A stretch of DNA of 64,000 nt from Polynucleobacter sp. MWH-UH25E. Its GTDB lineage: Bacteria > Pseudomonadota > Gammaproteobacteria > Burkholderiales > Burkholderiaceae. Below, piece by piece: positions 35,373-44,777 of the stretch (its first letter is position 1; each line of letters starts with the position of its first letter). The stretch is taken from positions 1,364,001 through 1,428,000 of the forward strand of contig NZ_CP061286.1 of the NCBI RefSeq assembly GCF_018687095.1, given 5' to 3'. Below the pieces are notes generated by a model that searched no databases, was not told where the DNA came from, and worked only from the letters and a program-made list of their open reading frames with translations. The position numbers and the translations under genes are program-made.

Positions 35373-37829
35373 ATGCAATTCTCAGAATCTTGGCTTCGTC
35401 AGTATGTAAACCCATCGCTTGATAGCGATGCTTTGGGTCATGCTTTGACAATGGCTGGTCTTGAGGTTGAAGAGCAGCACTCTGTTGCTCCTGCATTTAA
35501 CAAAGTCGTTATCGCGCAAATTCTTTCAGCTGAGCAACATCCCGATGCAGATCGTTTGCGAGTTTGCAAAGTAGATGCCGGTACAGGCCAAGTATTACAA
35601 ATTGTTTGTGGCGCACCAAATGCACGTGCTGGTATCAAGATCCCCTGTGCAATGGTTGGTGCTGAACTGCCTCCGGCGGAAGCGGGTGCCAAGCCTTTTG
35701 TAATTAAGGTGGGCAAGCTTCGTGGGGCTGAGAGCCAGGGAATGTTGTGCTCAGGCCGCGAGCTTGGACTCGGTGATGATCATGAAGGTATTTTGGAATT
35801 ACCTTCTGATGCTCCTGTTGGTGAAGATATTCGTAAGTACCTCGACCTAGATGACCAAATCTTTGTTATCAAACTAACACCAAACAAGGCAGACTGTCTT
35901 TCATTGCTTGGTGTAGCTAGAGAAGTGTCAGCTATTACTGGTGCAGTCTTATGTACTCCTAAATGGAATGCGCCTGTTGTTGCAATTGATGAGAAACGCA
36001 AAGTTACTGTAGAAAACAAAGAGCTTTGCGGTCGCTTCGCTGGGCGTGTTATCCGCGGTGTAAATCCAAAAGCAAAAACGCCAGACTGGATTGTGAAGCG
36101 TTTATCTCGCGCAGGTCAAAGAAGTATTTCTGCTTTGGTGGATTTATCAAATTACGTCATGCTAGAAATGGGTCAACCAACCCATGTATTTGATATTGAC
36201 AAGCTAGAAGGTGATATCGCCGTTCGTTGGGCTAAAGCAGGTGAGACGCTTGAATTATTAAACGAGCAGACGGTAGCTTTGCAGGGTCCTGATTCAGCTG
36301 GAAAACTTCAGGATGCTGGAGTAGTAGCCGATCAAAAGGGCCCAGTTGCGCTTGCTGGCATCATGGGTGGCAATCATTGTGCTGTGAGCGATGACACCAA
36401 GAATGTTTATGTAGAAGCTGCTTACTGGCTCCCGTCTGCTATTCAGGGTCGTGCTCGTCGCTTTAACTTCAGTACTGATGCCGCCCATCGATTTGAACGT
36501 GGCGTCGATCCACAAAATACCGTTGATTGCCTTGAATATCTTTCTGCATTAATTATTGAAGTTTGTGGCGGTCAAGCAGGCCCAGTCGATGATCAGATTC
36601 TGAATGTGCCTGAGCGCAAGCCAGTCAAAATGCGCCTGTCTAGAGCAGAAAAAGTCATTGGTATTCCTTTAACAAAAGACATCGTTGCAGATGTATTTAA
36701 GCGTCTTGGTTTTGAGTTCAAGCAAGAGGGTGATGCTTTTGTTGTTGCGCCACCAAGCTACCGCTTTGATATCGAAATTGAAGAAGACTTGATTGAAGAA
36801 GTCGCACGCCTGTACGGCTTTGAAAATATTCCTGACCAACCGCCAGTCGCTTCACTCAAGATGAGTGCCAAGGATGAGGCTAAGCGTGGAATTCACTTGC
36901 TGCGTCAACGCATAGCGTTGCAAGGCTATCAGGAGGCTGTAAATTTTGGATTTACTGACCTTGAGAGTGAGCAGCGGTTAACTGGCGCAACCGATAAGGA
37001 TGTGATTGCGGTTCTAAATCCAATCGCCAATCAGTATGGAGTTATGCGCAGTACCTTATGGGGTGGTTTGTTGTCAAACCTCAAGTCAAACTTAAACCGT
37101 GGGACTGGACGAGTTCGCTTATTTGAAACAGGGCGTGTATTCAAAAGAGATGCTGGCGTCCAGGAAGAAGCAGGTAAGGTTGCTGGTTTTGCGCAGCCGC
37201 AAAAAGTCGGCGGTATCGCCTATGGATCTTTTGTTCCAGAGCAATGGGCCAATCCAACGAGAGTTGTTGACTTCTTTGATGTCAAAGGTGATCTCGAGCG
37301 CGTCCTCGATCCACTAAAAATCGTGACTGAAGCGGCGCAACATCCCGCATTGCATCCCGGTCGTAGCGCGAAAGTTTTCTTGGCTGGACCTAAAAATCGC
37401 ATTGATATAGGTTGGATCGGTGAATTGCATCCTGCCCTGCAACAAGTTTATGAATTGCCTCAAGCCCCAGTATTGTTTGAGTTGGATTTAGAAGCAATTC
37501 GCGAGTTAGGTTTGCCTGTTCCGCAAGAATTAAGTAAATTTCCTGCAGTGCAACGCGATCTAGCGTTGGTAGTGAAACAGGCCGTATCCGCTCAATCATT
37601 GTTGGATGCAATGGCAGCCACCAAGCAAAATTTTGTATGTGCCATCGAGCTGTTTGATGAATTTAAGCCAAAAGCAGGTTCTAGCAGCATGGCTGACGAT
37701 GAAAAGAGCTTGGCATTCCGAGTGACCTTATTAAATCCTGCGGAAACTTTGCAAGATGCGCAAATTGATGCTGTAATGAGTGCCTTGCTGGGGGCCGTTG
37801 AGAAAAAATGTGCAGCCCGTCTGCGCTAG
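35373..37829 (+). CDS. pheT: phenylalanine-tRNA ligase, beta subunit
   Basis: An 818-residue subunit with the expected domain order: N-terminal tRNA-binding EMAP-like domain (VVIAQILSAEQHPDADRLRV, residues 45-65), B3/B4 editing domain (middle, including LVDLSNYVMLEMGQPTHVFD), B5 DNA-binding-like domain, catalytic-like core and a C-terminal ferredoxin-fold anticodon-binding domain (KFPAVQRDLALVV). It is complete and somewhat long, as in other Burkholderiales. It edits mischarged tyrosyl-tRNA-Phe. Confidence 0.96.
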   Translation: MQFSESWLRQYVNPSLDSDALGHALTMAGLEVEEQHSVAPAFNKVVIAQILSAEQHPDADRLRVCKVDAGTGQVLQIVCGAPNARAGIKIPCAMVGAELPPAEAGAKPFVIKVGKLRGAESQGMLCSGRELGLGDDHEGILELPSDAPVGEDIRKYLDLDDQIFVIKLTPNKADCLSLLGVAREVSAITGAVLCTPKWNAPVVAIDEKRKVTVENKELCGRFAGRVIRGVNPKAKTPDWIVKRLSRAGQRSISALVDLSNYVMLEMGQPTHVFDIDKLEGDIAVRWAKAGETLELLNEQTVALQGPDSAGKLQDAGVVADQKGPVALAGIMGGNHCAVSDDTKNVYVEAAYWLPSAIQGRARRFNFSTDAAHRFERGVDPQNTVDCLEYLSALIIEVCGGQAGPVDDQILNVPERKPVKMRLSRAEKVIGIPLTKDIVADVFKRLGFEFKQEGDAFVVAPPSYRFDIEIEEDLIEEVARLYGFENIPDQPPVASLKMSAKDEAKRGIHLLRQRIALQGYQEAVNFGFTDLESEQRLTGATDKDVIAVLNPIANQYGVMRSTLWGGLLSNLKSNLNRGTGRVRLFETGRVFKRDAGVQEEAGKVAGFAQPQKVGGIAYGSFVPEQWANPTRVVDFFDVKGDLERVLDPLKIVTEAAQHPALHPGRSAKVFLAGPKNRIDIGWIGELHPALQQVYELPQAPVLFELDLEAIRELGLPVPQELSKFPAVQRDLALVVKQAVSAQSLLDAMAATKQNFVCAIELFDEFKPKAGSSSMADDEKSLAFRVTLLNPAETLQDAQIDAVMSALLGAVEKKCAARLR

Positions 37830-37888
37830 GTTTACTATTACGAAATACCCAATAAAAATACTGAGACACTTCAGAAAAGAATCTGACG

Positions 37889-38212
37889 ATGAGTGAATTA
37901 ATTTCTAACGATACCGTAACAAAAAATGAGCTATCTGAAGCGCTCTTTGATCAAGTTGGTCTCAATAAGCGTGAAGCCAAAGATATGATCGATGCTTTTT
38001 TTGATCGAATTGGCCAATCACTTGAGTCTGGTACGGAAGTAAAGATTTCTGGTTTTGGTAACTTTCAGTTGCGCAATAAATCGGCTCGTCCTGGCCGAAA
38101 TCCAAAGACAGGTCAGATGATTCCAATCGCTGCTAGACGTGTAGTGACATTTCATGCAAGTCAAAAGCTCAAAGATGTAGTGGAGTCACATGCTCGAGAA
38201 AACCGAGTTTGA
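37889..38212 (+). CDS. ihfA: integration host factor subunit alpha
   Basis: A 107-residue HU/IHF-family protein. The DNA-minor-groove beta arm has the proline-containing motif [19 protein letters not shown], and GFGNFQLR precedes it, as in IHF-alpha. It bends DNA at specific sites for transcription, recombination and replication, with IhfB as partner (not in the window). Its position right after pheT is the same as in E. coli and many proteobacteria. It ends 23 bp inside the next gene. Confidence 0.95.
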   Translation: MSELISNDTVTKNELSEALFDQVGLNKREAKDMIDAFFDRIGQSLESGTEVKISGFGNFQLRNKSARPGRNPKTGQMIPIAARRVVTFHASQKLKDVVESHARENRV

Positions 38213-38540
38213 TGCTAGCTCGGCGCTACCGAGCTCTCAACTTCCTCCTATACCAGCAAAGCGCTATTTCACAATTGGTGAAGTGGCCGATCTTTGCGGC
38301 GTTCGTTCGCACGTCTTGCGCTACTGGGAGCAAGAGTTTTCTCAGTTAAGCCCGCAAAAACGCCGTGGTAACCGCCGTTATTATCAGCATCACGAAGTGG
38401 TTTTGATTCGTAAAATTCGCACCTTACTTTATGAAGAGGGTTTTACGATTTCTGGCGCCAGAAATCGTCTTGAAGAAGCTCGTGGAGAGCTTCGTTTACG
38501 CGATGAGTTGCTTGCGGTTCTGCAAATTCTTTCCAAGTAG
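38190..38540 (+). CDS. MerR-family transcriptional regulator
   Basis: A 116-residue protein. After about 25 variable residues comes a MerR-type winged helix-turn-helix ([25 protein letters not shown], written here as key residues Y, F, G, E, V, A, L, R, Y, W) and the [19 protein letters not shown] wing. The C-terminal part is a short coiled coil. No metal-binding cysteines are seen. The reading frame overlaps ihfA by 23 bp. This pheT-ihfA-merR order is widely conserved, but the target genes and effector are unknown to me. Confidence 0.88.
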   Translation: MLEKTEFDASSALPSSQLPPIPAKRYFTIGEVADLCGVRSHVLRYWEQEFSQLSPQKRRGNRRYYQHHEVVLIRKIRTLLYEEGFTISGARNRLEEARGELRLRDELLAVLQILSK

Positions 38541-38565
38541 TTACTGATACAATTTCGTCTTTCGT

Positions 38566-38642
<77 letters not shown>

Positions 38643-38670
38643 TCAAACTAATTGCGTTAATCTAGCGAGC

Positions 38671-39090
38671 ATGACTACATCTAACCCCAATTCTCAAAAA
38701 CCTCAACGAACCATTTTTTTTGGTTTGGATATTCCATTCTTGGATCATTTAGGTGTTGTGCCTGAGTCTGCTGAAAATGGTAAGGTGCGTATTAGCTATG
38801 TAGTGAAGCCTGAGCACACCAATAGCTTTCATGTAGCTCAAGGTGGAGTCATCATGACTCTCCTTGATTTTGCGATGGGTGCTGCAGCTCGAACTGCCTC
38901 AAATCATCAGCTCGGCGCCATCACCATCGATATGACAACCAGTTTCTTGCGTCCAAGCCTTGGCAAGATAACTGTCGAAGGTAGGTTGCTTAAAGCGGGA
39001 AAATCGATTAACTACTGTGAGGCAGTGGCACTTAACGAGGCAGGGGAGATTACCGCTAAGGCAAGCGGTACTTTTGTTTTAAGGCGCTAA
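38671..39090 (+). CDS. PaaI-family hotdog thioesterase
   Basis: A 139-residue hotdog-fold protein. The signature is TNSFHVAQGGVIMTLLDFAM, where the HxxxxGG helix and the following aspartate form the active site in PaaI/YdiI-type thioesterases. SFLRPSLGKITVEGRLLKAG is the second diagnostic stretch. It would hydrolyse an acyl- or aryl-CoA ester; the specific substrate is not deducible. It starts 28 bp after the tRNA-Pro gene. The AT-rich H-NS promoter region follows. Confidence 0.87.
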   Translation: MTTSNPNSQKPQRTIFFGLDIPFLDHLGVVPESAENGKVRISYVVKPEHTNSFHVAQGGVIMTLLDFAMGAAARTASNHQLGAITIDMTTSFLRPSLGKITVEGRLLKAGKSINYCEAVALNEAGEITAKASGTFVLRR

Positions 39091-39306
39091 TTTATTCTGT
39101 TAATGGTTTAATTATTAATATTATTTATAATGATTATGTTTATTTGATTATTATTGATAAACATAAATCCATGATAAATATAGGTTAATACCCATTTTTC
39201 AGAATATTTACCCATAATCTTTTTTCTATATATAATGTTTAATTGAAATACAGCATGGCAGGATTAATGTGTATTTCTATAACTTATTATCTGGAGAAAC
39301 CCATAA
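39091..39306 (+). promoter_or_regulatory. AT-rich promoter region of the H-NS-like gene
   Basis: A 216-bp strongly AT-rich stretch. A perfect 9-bp inverted repeat TATGTTTAT (39135-39143) / ATAAACATA (39157-39165) has a 13-bp spacer and could be an operator or a curved silencing site. A sigma-70-like promoter is visible: TTTACC (39207-39212), an 18-bp spacer, then TATAAT (39231-39236). CTGGAGAAA just before the ATG is the ribosome site. H-NS proteins often bind and repress their own AT-rich promoter. Confidence 0.6.
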
Positions 39307-39591
39307 ATGTCTTCATACAAAGAACTATTGGCTCAACGTGAGCAATTAGATAAGCAAATTAAAGAGGCAATTGCCCGTGAAAAAGCCGATGGAATTGCTA
39401 AAGCTAAGCTCATTATTGAACAATATGGCTTGTCAGCTTCAGACCTATTTAGTCGTAAAGCTGGTGGCAAAAGTGCCGGTGGCAAGGTAGCGCCAAAGTA
39501 CCGCAACCCATCAACAGGTGAAACCTGGACTGGTCGTGGCAAGGCTCCTAAGTGGATTGAGGGTAGAGATCGAAGTAATTACCTAATTTAA
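39307..39591 (+). CDS. H-NS family nucleoid protein
   Basis: A 94-residue protein. The N-terminal half is a coiled coil for dimerisation (ELLAQREQLDKQIKEAIARE). A Gly/Lys-rich linker (KAGGKSAGGKVAPK) leads to the C-terminal DNA-binding motif YRNPSTGETWTGRGKAPKWI, the H-NS/MvaT-type signature of betaproteobacteria with its AT-hook-like GRGKAP. It would compact DNA and silence AT-rich genes. A strong terminator follows, so it appears to be a single-gene transcript. Confidence 0.92.
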   Translation: MSSYKELLAQREQLDKQIKEAIAREKADGIAKAKLIIEQYGLSASDLFSRKAGGKSAGGKVAPKYRNPSTGETWTGRGKAPKWIEGRDRSNYLI

Positions 39592-39615
39592 CTCGCTGAT
39601 TTAATTGAGTTAATC

Positions 39616-39642
39616 AAAAAGGCCACAAATGTGGCCTTTTTT
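39616..39642 (+). terminator. intrinsic terminator after the H-NS-like gene
   Basis: Stem GGCCAC (39621-39626) with GTGGCC (39631-39636), loop AAAT, extended by A:T pairs from the flanking A run (39616-39620) and T run (39637-39642). It lies 11 bp before the end of the convergent regulator gene and may serve both directions. Confidence 0.85.
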
Positions 39643-39652
39643 GTTGGGACTC

Positions 39653-40351
39653 TTAAAAGCACTTTCTCGATAGAGCTTCTAAAAAGAGGGGTTCGAGCAA
39701 TTCATGCCGGTTATCGGGGTTAAGTGCCGCATCCATTTCCGGGTCAGTAGCTGGGTAGCCAATAATCAATGGATTAAGTTCGATTAAGCCATTCTCCAGC
39801 TCCTCTTTGAGCTCCTCGGGAATGCTAGACCGAGTCCCAGCATTTTCATCTGCTAGCGTGACCACCCCAGGGTGCAGCTTAATAAAACCTTCATCAACCA
39901 GTATAGGAATACGCTGCGTGTCCTTGTTTTTACTCAAATAATGTATTAAGTGGACCTGCTCTACAGGCGGGATTAGGGCATCCAAAAAGATAAGATCGGG
40001 GGCAATCGATACTGCCTTCATTAAGCCTTCTAGGCTGTCTACCGAAACCTCCATTTCTACTTTTAGCTGCCAGCCTTCAATGGCTTCCAACAGTGCTAAG
40101 CTATTTTCAGTGCGGCGAAATATTCCCATTGCAACGCAGTGTTGGGTGCTTTTTTGGCGCATAGCTCGTTTACGCCTTTGTAATTGTTGCTCTAAAGAGC
40201 TTGCCAAAATGCGCCTGTGCCCACCGCGGGTCTTCCAGGCGATTAATTCGCCCAATTCAACCATTTTTTGTACGGTTCCTAGCGAAACTTGCAAAACCTT
40301 AGCGCTTTGTCTAGTGCTTAGATATTCCATTTCTGGCGTAATTGCTTTCAT
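39653..40351 (-). CDS. regulator with excisionase-type HTH and receiver-like domain
   Basis: A 232-residue protein when started at 40351, where AGGGAG lies just upstream; an in-frame ATG 18 bases earlier has no such site. Residues 10-60 form an excisionase/MerR-type HTH (YLSTRQSAKVLQVSLGTVQK, then TRGGHRRI). Residues 70-155 resemble a response-regulator receiver: D124 (LIFLDALIPP) matches the phosphoacceptor aspartate, but the paired acidic residues at the start of a true receiver are missing. The acidic last third (ENGLIELNPL onward) is unrecognised. It is divergent from odhA, so control of the 2-oxoglutarate dehydrogenase operon is a plausible role, unproven. Confidence 0.78.
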   Translation of the reverse strand: MKAITPEMEYLSTRQSAKVLQVSLGTVQKMVELGELIAWKTRGGHRRILASSLEQQLQRRKRAMRQKSTQHCVAMGIFRRTENSLALLEAIEGWQLKVEMEVSVDSLEGLMKAVSIAPDLIFLDALIPPVEQVHLIHYLSKNKDTQRIPILVDEGFIKLHPGVVTLADENAGTRSSIPEELKEELENGLIELNPLIIGYPATDPEMDAALNPDNRHELLEPLFLEALSRKCF

Positions 40352-40515
40352 ATTCTCCCTTGATCTCATTAATTCATTTGAAGATTTAGAGAATAAAAAC
40401 GAATTTTGTTGGAATCTGTCCGTATATATTGAAAGACTAGTAGGAAATTTCTTATTCAGTTTCTATTTATAGGGATATACCCCCAAATCCCATGAAATCA
40501 GGGAAAGCCCTTTAT

Positions 40516-40529
40516 GTGACTATGGTCAC
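40516..40529. promoter_or_regulatory. inverted repeat GTGAC-N4-GTCAC upstream of odhA
   Basis: A perfect palindrome, GTGAC (40516-40520) and GTCAC (40525-40529), separated by TATG, in the gap between the divergent regulator and odhA. A weak -10-like GTTAAAT follows. The half-site resembles the class of CRP/FNR or TetR-type operators, but no particular regulator can be named. It is the best operator candidate in this gap. Confidence 0.45.
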
Positions 40530-40555
40530 TCGTGTTAAATTACTGTCGTAGTACC

Positions 40556-40652
40556 AGTATTTGCACAGAGCAATTCGTGAAACGGTACAGCCGTGTAACG
40601 GATGGTTATAACCACAGTTTTTATTCGGGAAACCCGATGAAAGGTGAGCATC
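40556..40652 (+). ncRNA. candidate sucA leader RNA (cis-regulatory)
   Basis: The last 100 bases before odhA contain ACGG/CCGT (40582-40585 with 40591-40594), a palindrome GGTTATAACC (40604-40613) and a short hairpin CGGG-AAA-CCCG (40626-40636) ending just before the AAAGGTGAG ribosome site. A conserved structured RNA, the sucA motif, was described upstream of sucA genes in Burkholderiales. Position and gene fit it, but I could not compare against its consensus, so this is a candidate only. Confidence 0.45.
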
Positions 40653-43508
40653 ATGATGCAGGACCAAAGAGATAAATCCTATCTCTTCGGCGGAAACGCC
40701 CCCTATGTAGAAGAACTCTACGAATCTTATTTGCACGACCCTGCCTCCGTTGAGGACCATTGGCGTGATTATTTTGATAACGTGAAACAAGTTCCAGCAG
40801 TCGATGGTTCGTCGCGAACCGATATTGCTCACGGGCCAATTGTTGCCTCATTTGCTGAGCGCGCTAAACAAGGTCCAATTAGAACGATTTCGGATTCAGC
40901 GGATTCCGAGTTGGGACGCAAACGCGTTGCGGTTCAGCAATTAATTGCGGCGTATCGAAACGTCGGTAATCGCTGGGCCAATATTGATCCATTGAAGCGT
41001 ACAGAGCGTCAGGATATTCCTGAGCTGGATCCTGCTTTCTATGGATTTACTGATGGCGATATGGATATCGTCTTCAACACAAGTAATACATTCTTTGGCA
41101 AATCAGAAATGACCCTGCGTGATTTGCTGCAGGCATTACGCGAGACTTATTGCGGCACCATTGGCGCCGAGTTCATGTTTATTGCCGATCAAAAGATTAA
41201 GAAGTGGTGGCAAGAAAAGCTGGAATCAATTCGTTCTACAGCCCGCTTTAATGTTGAAGAGAAGCGTCAAATTTTGGACCGTCTTACCGCGGCTGAAGGT
41301 TTAGAGCGTTATCTCCAAGCTAAATATGTTGGTCAAAAGCGCTTCTCCCTAGAAGGTGGCGAAAGCTTTATCGCCTGTATGGACGAGTTAATTCGTGATG
41401 CTGGTAGCAAGGGCGTACAAGAAATCGTGATTGGTATGGCTCACCGTGGTCGTCTCAATGTTTTGGTGAACACCTTGGGCAAGATGCCTAAAGATTTGTT
41501 TGCTGAGTTTGAACACAAAGGCCCTGAGACATTGCCTGCTGGTGACGTGAAGTATCACCAAGGTTTCTCTAGCGACATTTCAACTCCTGGCGGACCGGTT
41601 CATTTATCACTTGCATTTAATCCATCTCACCTTGAAATTGTTAACCCAGTAGTTGAGGGTTCAGCGCGTGCGCGTATGGAGCGTCGTGGTGATATGTTGG
41701 GTGAGCAGGTGATGCCAGTTCTGGTGCACGGTGATGCTGCGATTGCGGGTCAGGGTGTAATGCAAGAAACTTTGGCGATGTCCGAGGTTCGTGGTTATTC
41801 CACTGGCGGCACAGTTCACATCGTGATTAATAACCAGATTGGTTTCACCACATCCGATCCACGCGACTTGCGTTCTAGTTTGTACTGTACAGACATCATG
41901 AAGATTGTTGATGCCCCTGTACTGCACGTAAACGGTGACGATCCAGAGGCTGTGGTACTGGCAACTAAATTGGCTGTTGAGTTCCGCACTAAGTTTCATA
42001 AAGATGTGGCAATCGATATCATTTGCTTCCGCAAGTTGGGTCACAACGAGCAAGATACGCCCGCAATGACGCAGCCTTTGATGTACAAAATTATTGCCGC
42101 ACACCCTGGTACACGTAAGCTATACGCTGACAAGTTGGAAACTCAGGGCGTATTGCCTGCTGGCACTGGCGATTTGATGGTCAAAGAGTACCGCGCTGCC
42201 ATGGATGAAGGTAAGCAAACCTCTGATCCAGTTCTCAGTAACTTCAAAGGTAAGTTTGCGGTAGATTGGGCCCCATTCCTTGGTAAGAAGTGGACAGACG
42301 AAGCTGATACCGCTATCCCTTTAACGGAATGGAAGCGCTTATCTGAAAAGATTTCGACTATTCCAGAAAACTTTAAAGCCCATCCATTAGTCGCGAAGGT
42401 TTATAACGATCGTGCGGCAATGGGTCGCGGTGAAATTAATGTTGACTGGGGTATGGGTGAACACATGGCTTTTGCCTCACTTGTTGCCAGTGGTTATCCA
42501 GTGCGCTTGTCTGGCGAGGATAGTGGCCGCGGCACATTTACCCATCGTCACGCAGTTCTTCATGACCAAAATCGTGAGAAGTGGGATACCGGTACCTATG
42601 TAGCTTTGCAGCATGTCACTAAAGATCAGGCACCATTTGTGGTGATTGACTCCATTCTTTCTGAAGAAGCAGTTCTTGGTTTTGAATATGGTTACGCAGC
42701 GGCAGAGCCAAACACCTTAACCATTTGGGAGGCCCAGTTTGGCGACTTTGCAAACGGCGCTCAGGTTGTAATTGACCAGTTCATTGCCTCTGGCGAAGTG
42801 AAGTGGGGCCGTGCAAACGGCTTGGTCATGATGTTGCCGCACGGTTACGAAGGTCAAGGCCCAGAACACTCATCTGCACGTTTGGAGCGCTTTATGCAGT
42901 TATGCGCTGATACCAATATGCAGGTTATTCAGCCAACAACCGCATCACAAATTTTCCATGTGCTACGTCGTCAAATGATTCGTCAGTTCCGCAAGCCACT
43001 GATTTTGTTTACGCCAAAATCCTTATTGCGTAATAAAGATGCTGCGTCTCCACTCTCTGAATTTACCAAGGGCGGTTTCCAGACGGTAATCGGCGAGCGT
43101 GATGAAACTATCGATGCAAAACAAGTAACACGATTGATCGCTTGTTCTGGCAAGGTGTATTACGACTTAGTTAAACAGCGCGCTGAAAAGAAAGCGACTG
43201 ATGTTGCAATTATTCGAGTTGAGCAGTTGTATCCATTCCCGCACAAGGCTTTGGCTTCTGAGTTGAAGAAGTATCCAAAGCTAGAAGAGGTTGTTTGGTG
43301 TCAGGACGAGCCGCAAAACCAAGGTGCGTGGTTCTTTGTTCAGCACAACATATTGGAAAACATGTCTGATGGTATGAAGTTGGCATATGCAGGACGTCCC
43401 GCATCTGCTTCTCCTGCTTGTGGATATGCCCATTTGCACCAAGAGCAGCAGAAGTCTCTTCTCAACGCGGCATTTGCCAAATTAAAGGGTTATGTGATTA
43501 CTAAATAA
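40653..43508 (+). CDS. odhA: 2-oxoglutarate dehydrogenase E1 component
   Basis: A 951-residue thiamine-diphosphate enzyme of standard length. The N-terminal segment (YLFGGNAPYVEELYESYLHDP) binds E2. The ThDP site includes the HRGRLNVLVN region and the GDAAIAGQGVMQET...IVINNQIGFTT stretch (two separate motifs), and the C-terminal transketolase-like domain has GEDSGRGTFTHRHAVLHDQ. It decarboxylates 2-oxoglutarate in the citric acid cycle and passes succinyl to the lipoyl group of E2. ATG at 40653 is preferred over a GTG nine bases upstream, as AAAGGTGAG serves as ribosome site. Confidence 0.95.
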   Translation: MMQDQRDKSYLFGGNAPYVEELYESYLHDPASVEDHWRDYFDNVKQVPAVDGSSRTDIAHGPIVASFAERAKQGPIRTISDSADSELGRKRVAVQQLIAAYRNVGNRWANIDPLKRTERQDIPELDPAFYGFTDGDMDIVFNTSNTFFGKSEMTLRDLLQALRETYCGTIGAEFMFIADQKIKKWWQEKLESIRSTARFNVEEKRQILDRLTAAEGLERYLQAKYVGQKRFSLEGGESFIACMDELIRDAGSKGVQEIVIGMAHRGRLNVLVNTLGKMPKDLFAEFEHKGPETLPAGDVKYHQGFSSDISTPGGPVHLSLAFNPSHLEIVNPVVEGSARARMERRGDMLGEQVMPVLVHGDAAIAGQGVMQETLAMSEVRGYSTGGTVHIVINNQIGFTTSDPRDLRSSLYCTDIMKIVDAPVLHVNGDDPEAVVLATKLAVEFRTKFHKDVAIDIICFRKLGHNEQDTPAMTQPLMYKIIAAHPGTRKLYADKLETQGVLPAGTGDLMVKEYRAAMDEGKQTSDPVLSNFKGKFAVDWAPFLGKKWTDEADTAIPLTEWKRLSEKISTIPENFKAHPLVAKVYNDRAAMGRGEINVDWGMGEHMAFASLVASGYPVRLSGEDSGRGTFTHRHAVLHDQNREKWDTGTYVALQHVTKDQAPFVVIDSILSEEAVLGFEYGYAAAEPNTLTIWEAQFGDFANGAQVVIDQFIASGEVKWGRANGLVMMLPHGYEGQGPEHSSARLERFMQLCADTNMQVIQPTTASQIFHVLRRQMIRQFRKPLILFTPKSLLRNKDAASPLSEFTKGGFQTVIGERDETIDAKQVTRLIACSGKVYYDLVKQRAEKKATDVAIIRVEQLYPFPHKALASELKKYPKLEEVVWCQDEPQNQGAWFFVQHNILENMSDGMKLAYAGRPASASPACGYAHLHQEQQKSLLNAAFAKLKGYVITK

Positions 43509-43556
43509 TCAATCGCAAACCAATACTCATACACATATAGATAAATAGGATTAATC

Positions 43557-44765
43557 ATGGCTATTTTCGAAGTTAAAGTTCCACAACTCTCCGAGTCAGT
43601 TGCTGAAGCAACATTGTTGCAATGGAAAAAGAAGGTCGGTGACGCAGTTAGTCAAGATGAGATTTTGATCGAAATCGAAACAGATAAGGTTGTTCTCGAA
43701 GTGCCAGCTCCATCTGCTGGTGTATTGACAGAAATCGTAGTTGCTGATGGCGGCACAGTTGTAGCTGATCAGTTAATTGCCAAGATCGATAGCACTGCTG
43801 TTGCATCAGCTGCCCCAGCTGCTGCAGCACCTGCTCCTGCGGTAGCCCCAGCTGCGGCACCTGCAAAAGCGGCTGCTCCATCTAAGGCTACTGGCGCAGC
43901 CGCTTCGCCTTCAGCAGCAAAAATTCTTGCTGAAAAGAATGCGGATGCAGGTCAGGTGGCTGGTTCTGGTCGCGATGGCCGTATTACTAAAGGCGATGCA
44001 TTAAATGCCTCTGCTGGTGGTGCTAAGTCAGCCGCATTGCCAAGCGCACCAATTCCAACAGGCGATCGTCCTGAAGAGCGTGTGCCAATGAGCCGCTTGC
44101 GCGCTCGTATTGCAGAACGTTTGTTGGAGTCACAAGCGAACAACGCAATTTTGACTACATTCAATGAAGTCAATATGGGTCCAGTAATTGCATTGCGTAA
44201 TAAATACAAAGATCAATTTGAAAAGACTCATGGCGTAAAACTGGGTTTCATGTCCTTCTTCGTAAAAGCAGCTACACATGCTCTGAAGAAATTCCCATTA
44301 TTGAATGCGTCTGTTGATGGTAACGACATTATTTATCACGGCTACTTTGATATTGGTATCGCTGTTAGCTCACCACGCGGATTGGTAGTGCCAATTTTGC
44401 GTGATGTTGATCAGATGAACTTAGCTGATATTGAGAAGAAGATTGCTGAATTTGGCGTGAAAGCACGCGAAGGTAAGCTCTCGATTGAAGAGTTGACTGG
44501 CGGTACATTCTCTATCTCTAACGGTGGCGTGTTCGGCTCTATGCTCTCAACTCCAATTATTAATCCTCCACAGTCTGCAATTTTGGGTATCCATGCGACT
44601 AAGGATCGTGCAGTAGTTGAGAATGGACAAGTAGTTGTTCGTCCAATCAACTATCTCGCCTTGTCTTATGACCACCGCATTATTGATGGTCGCGAGGCAG
44701 TGCTTGGCTTAGTTGCCATGAAGGATGCATTAGAAGATCCTTCACGTCTCCTCCTTGATTTGTAA
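43557..44765 (+). CDS. odhB: dihydrolipoyllysine-residue succinyltransferase (E2)
   Basis: A 402-residue protein. The single lipoyl domain is at residues 1-80 with the lipoylated lysine K44 ([10 protein letters not shown]). An Ala/Pro-rich flexible linker follows (residues 85-120), then the peripheral-subunit-binding domain ([27 protein letters not shown], near 117-145) and the catalytic acyltransferase domain with the active-site [12 protein letters not shown]. It forms the core of the 2-oxoglutarate dehydrogenase complex, between E1 upstream and E3 downstream, all on one transcript. Confidence 0.95.
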   Translation: MAIFEVKVPQLSESVAEATLLQWKKKVGDAVSQDEILIEIETDKVVLEVPAPSAGVLTEIVVADGGTVVADQLIAKIDSTAVASAAPAAAAPAPAVAPAAAPAKAAAPSKATGAAASPSAAKILAEKNADAGQVAGSGRDGRITKGDALNASAGGAKSAALPSAPIPTGDRPEERVPMSRLRARIAERLLESQANNAILTTFNEVNMGPVIALRNKYKDQFEKTHGVKLGFMSFFVKAATHALKKFPLLNASVDGNDIIYHGYFDIGIAVSSPRGLVVPILRDVDQMNLADIEKKIAEFGVKAREGKLSIEELTGGTFSISNGGVFGSMLSTPIINPPQSAILGIHATKDRAVVENGQVVVRPINYLALSYDHRIIDGREAVLGLVAMKDALEDPSRLLLDL

Positions 44766-44777
44766 GAAGGGAAGATC

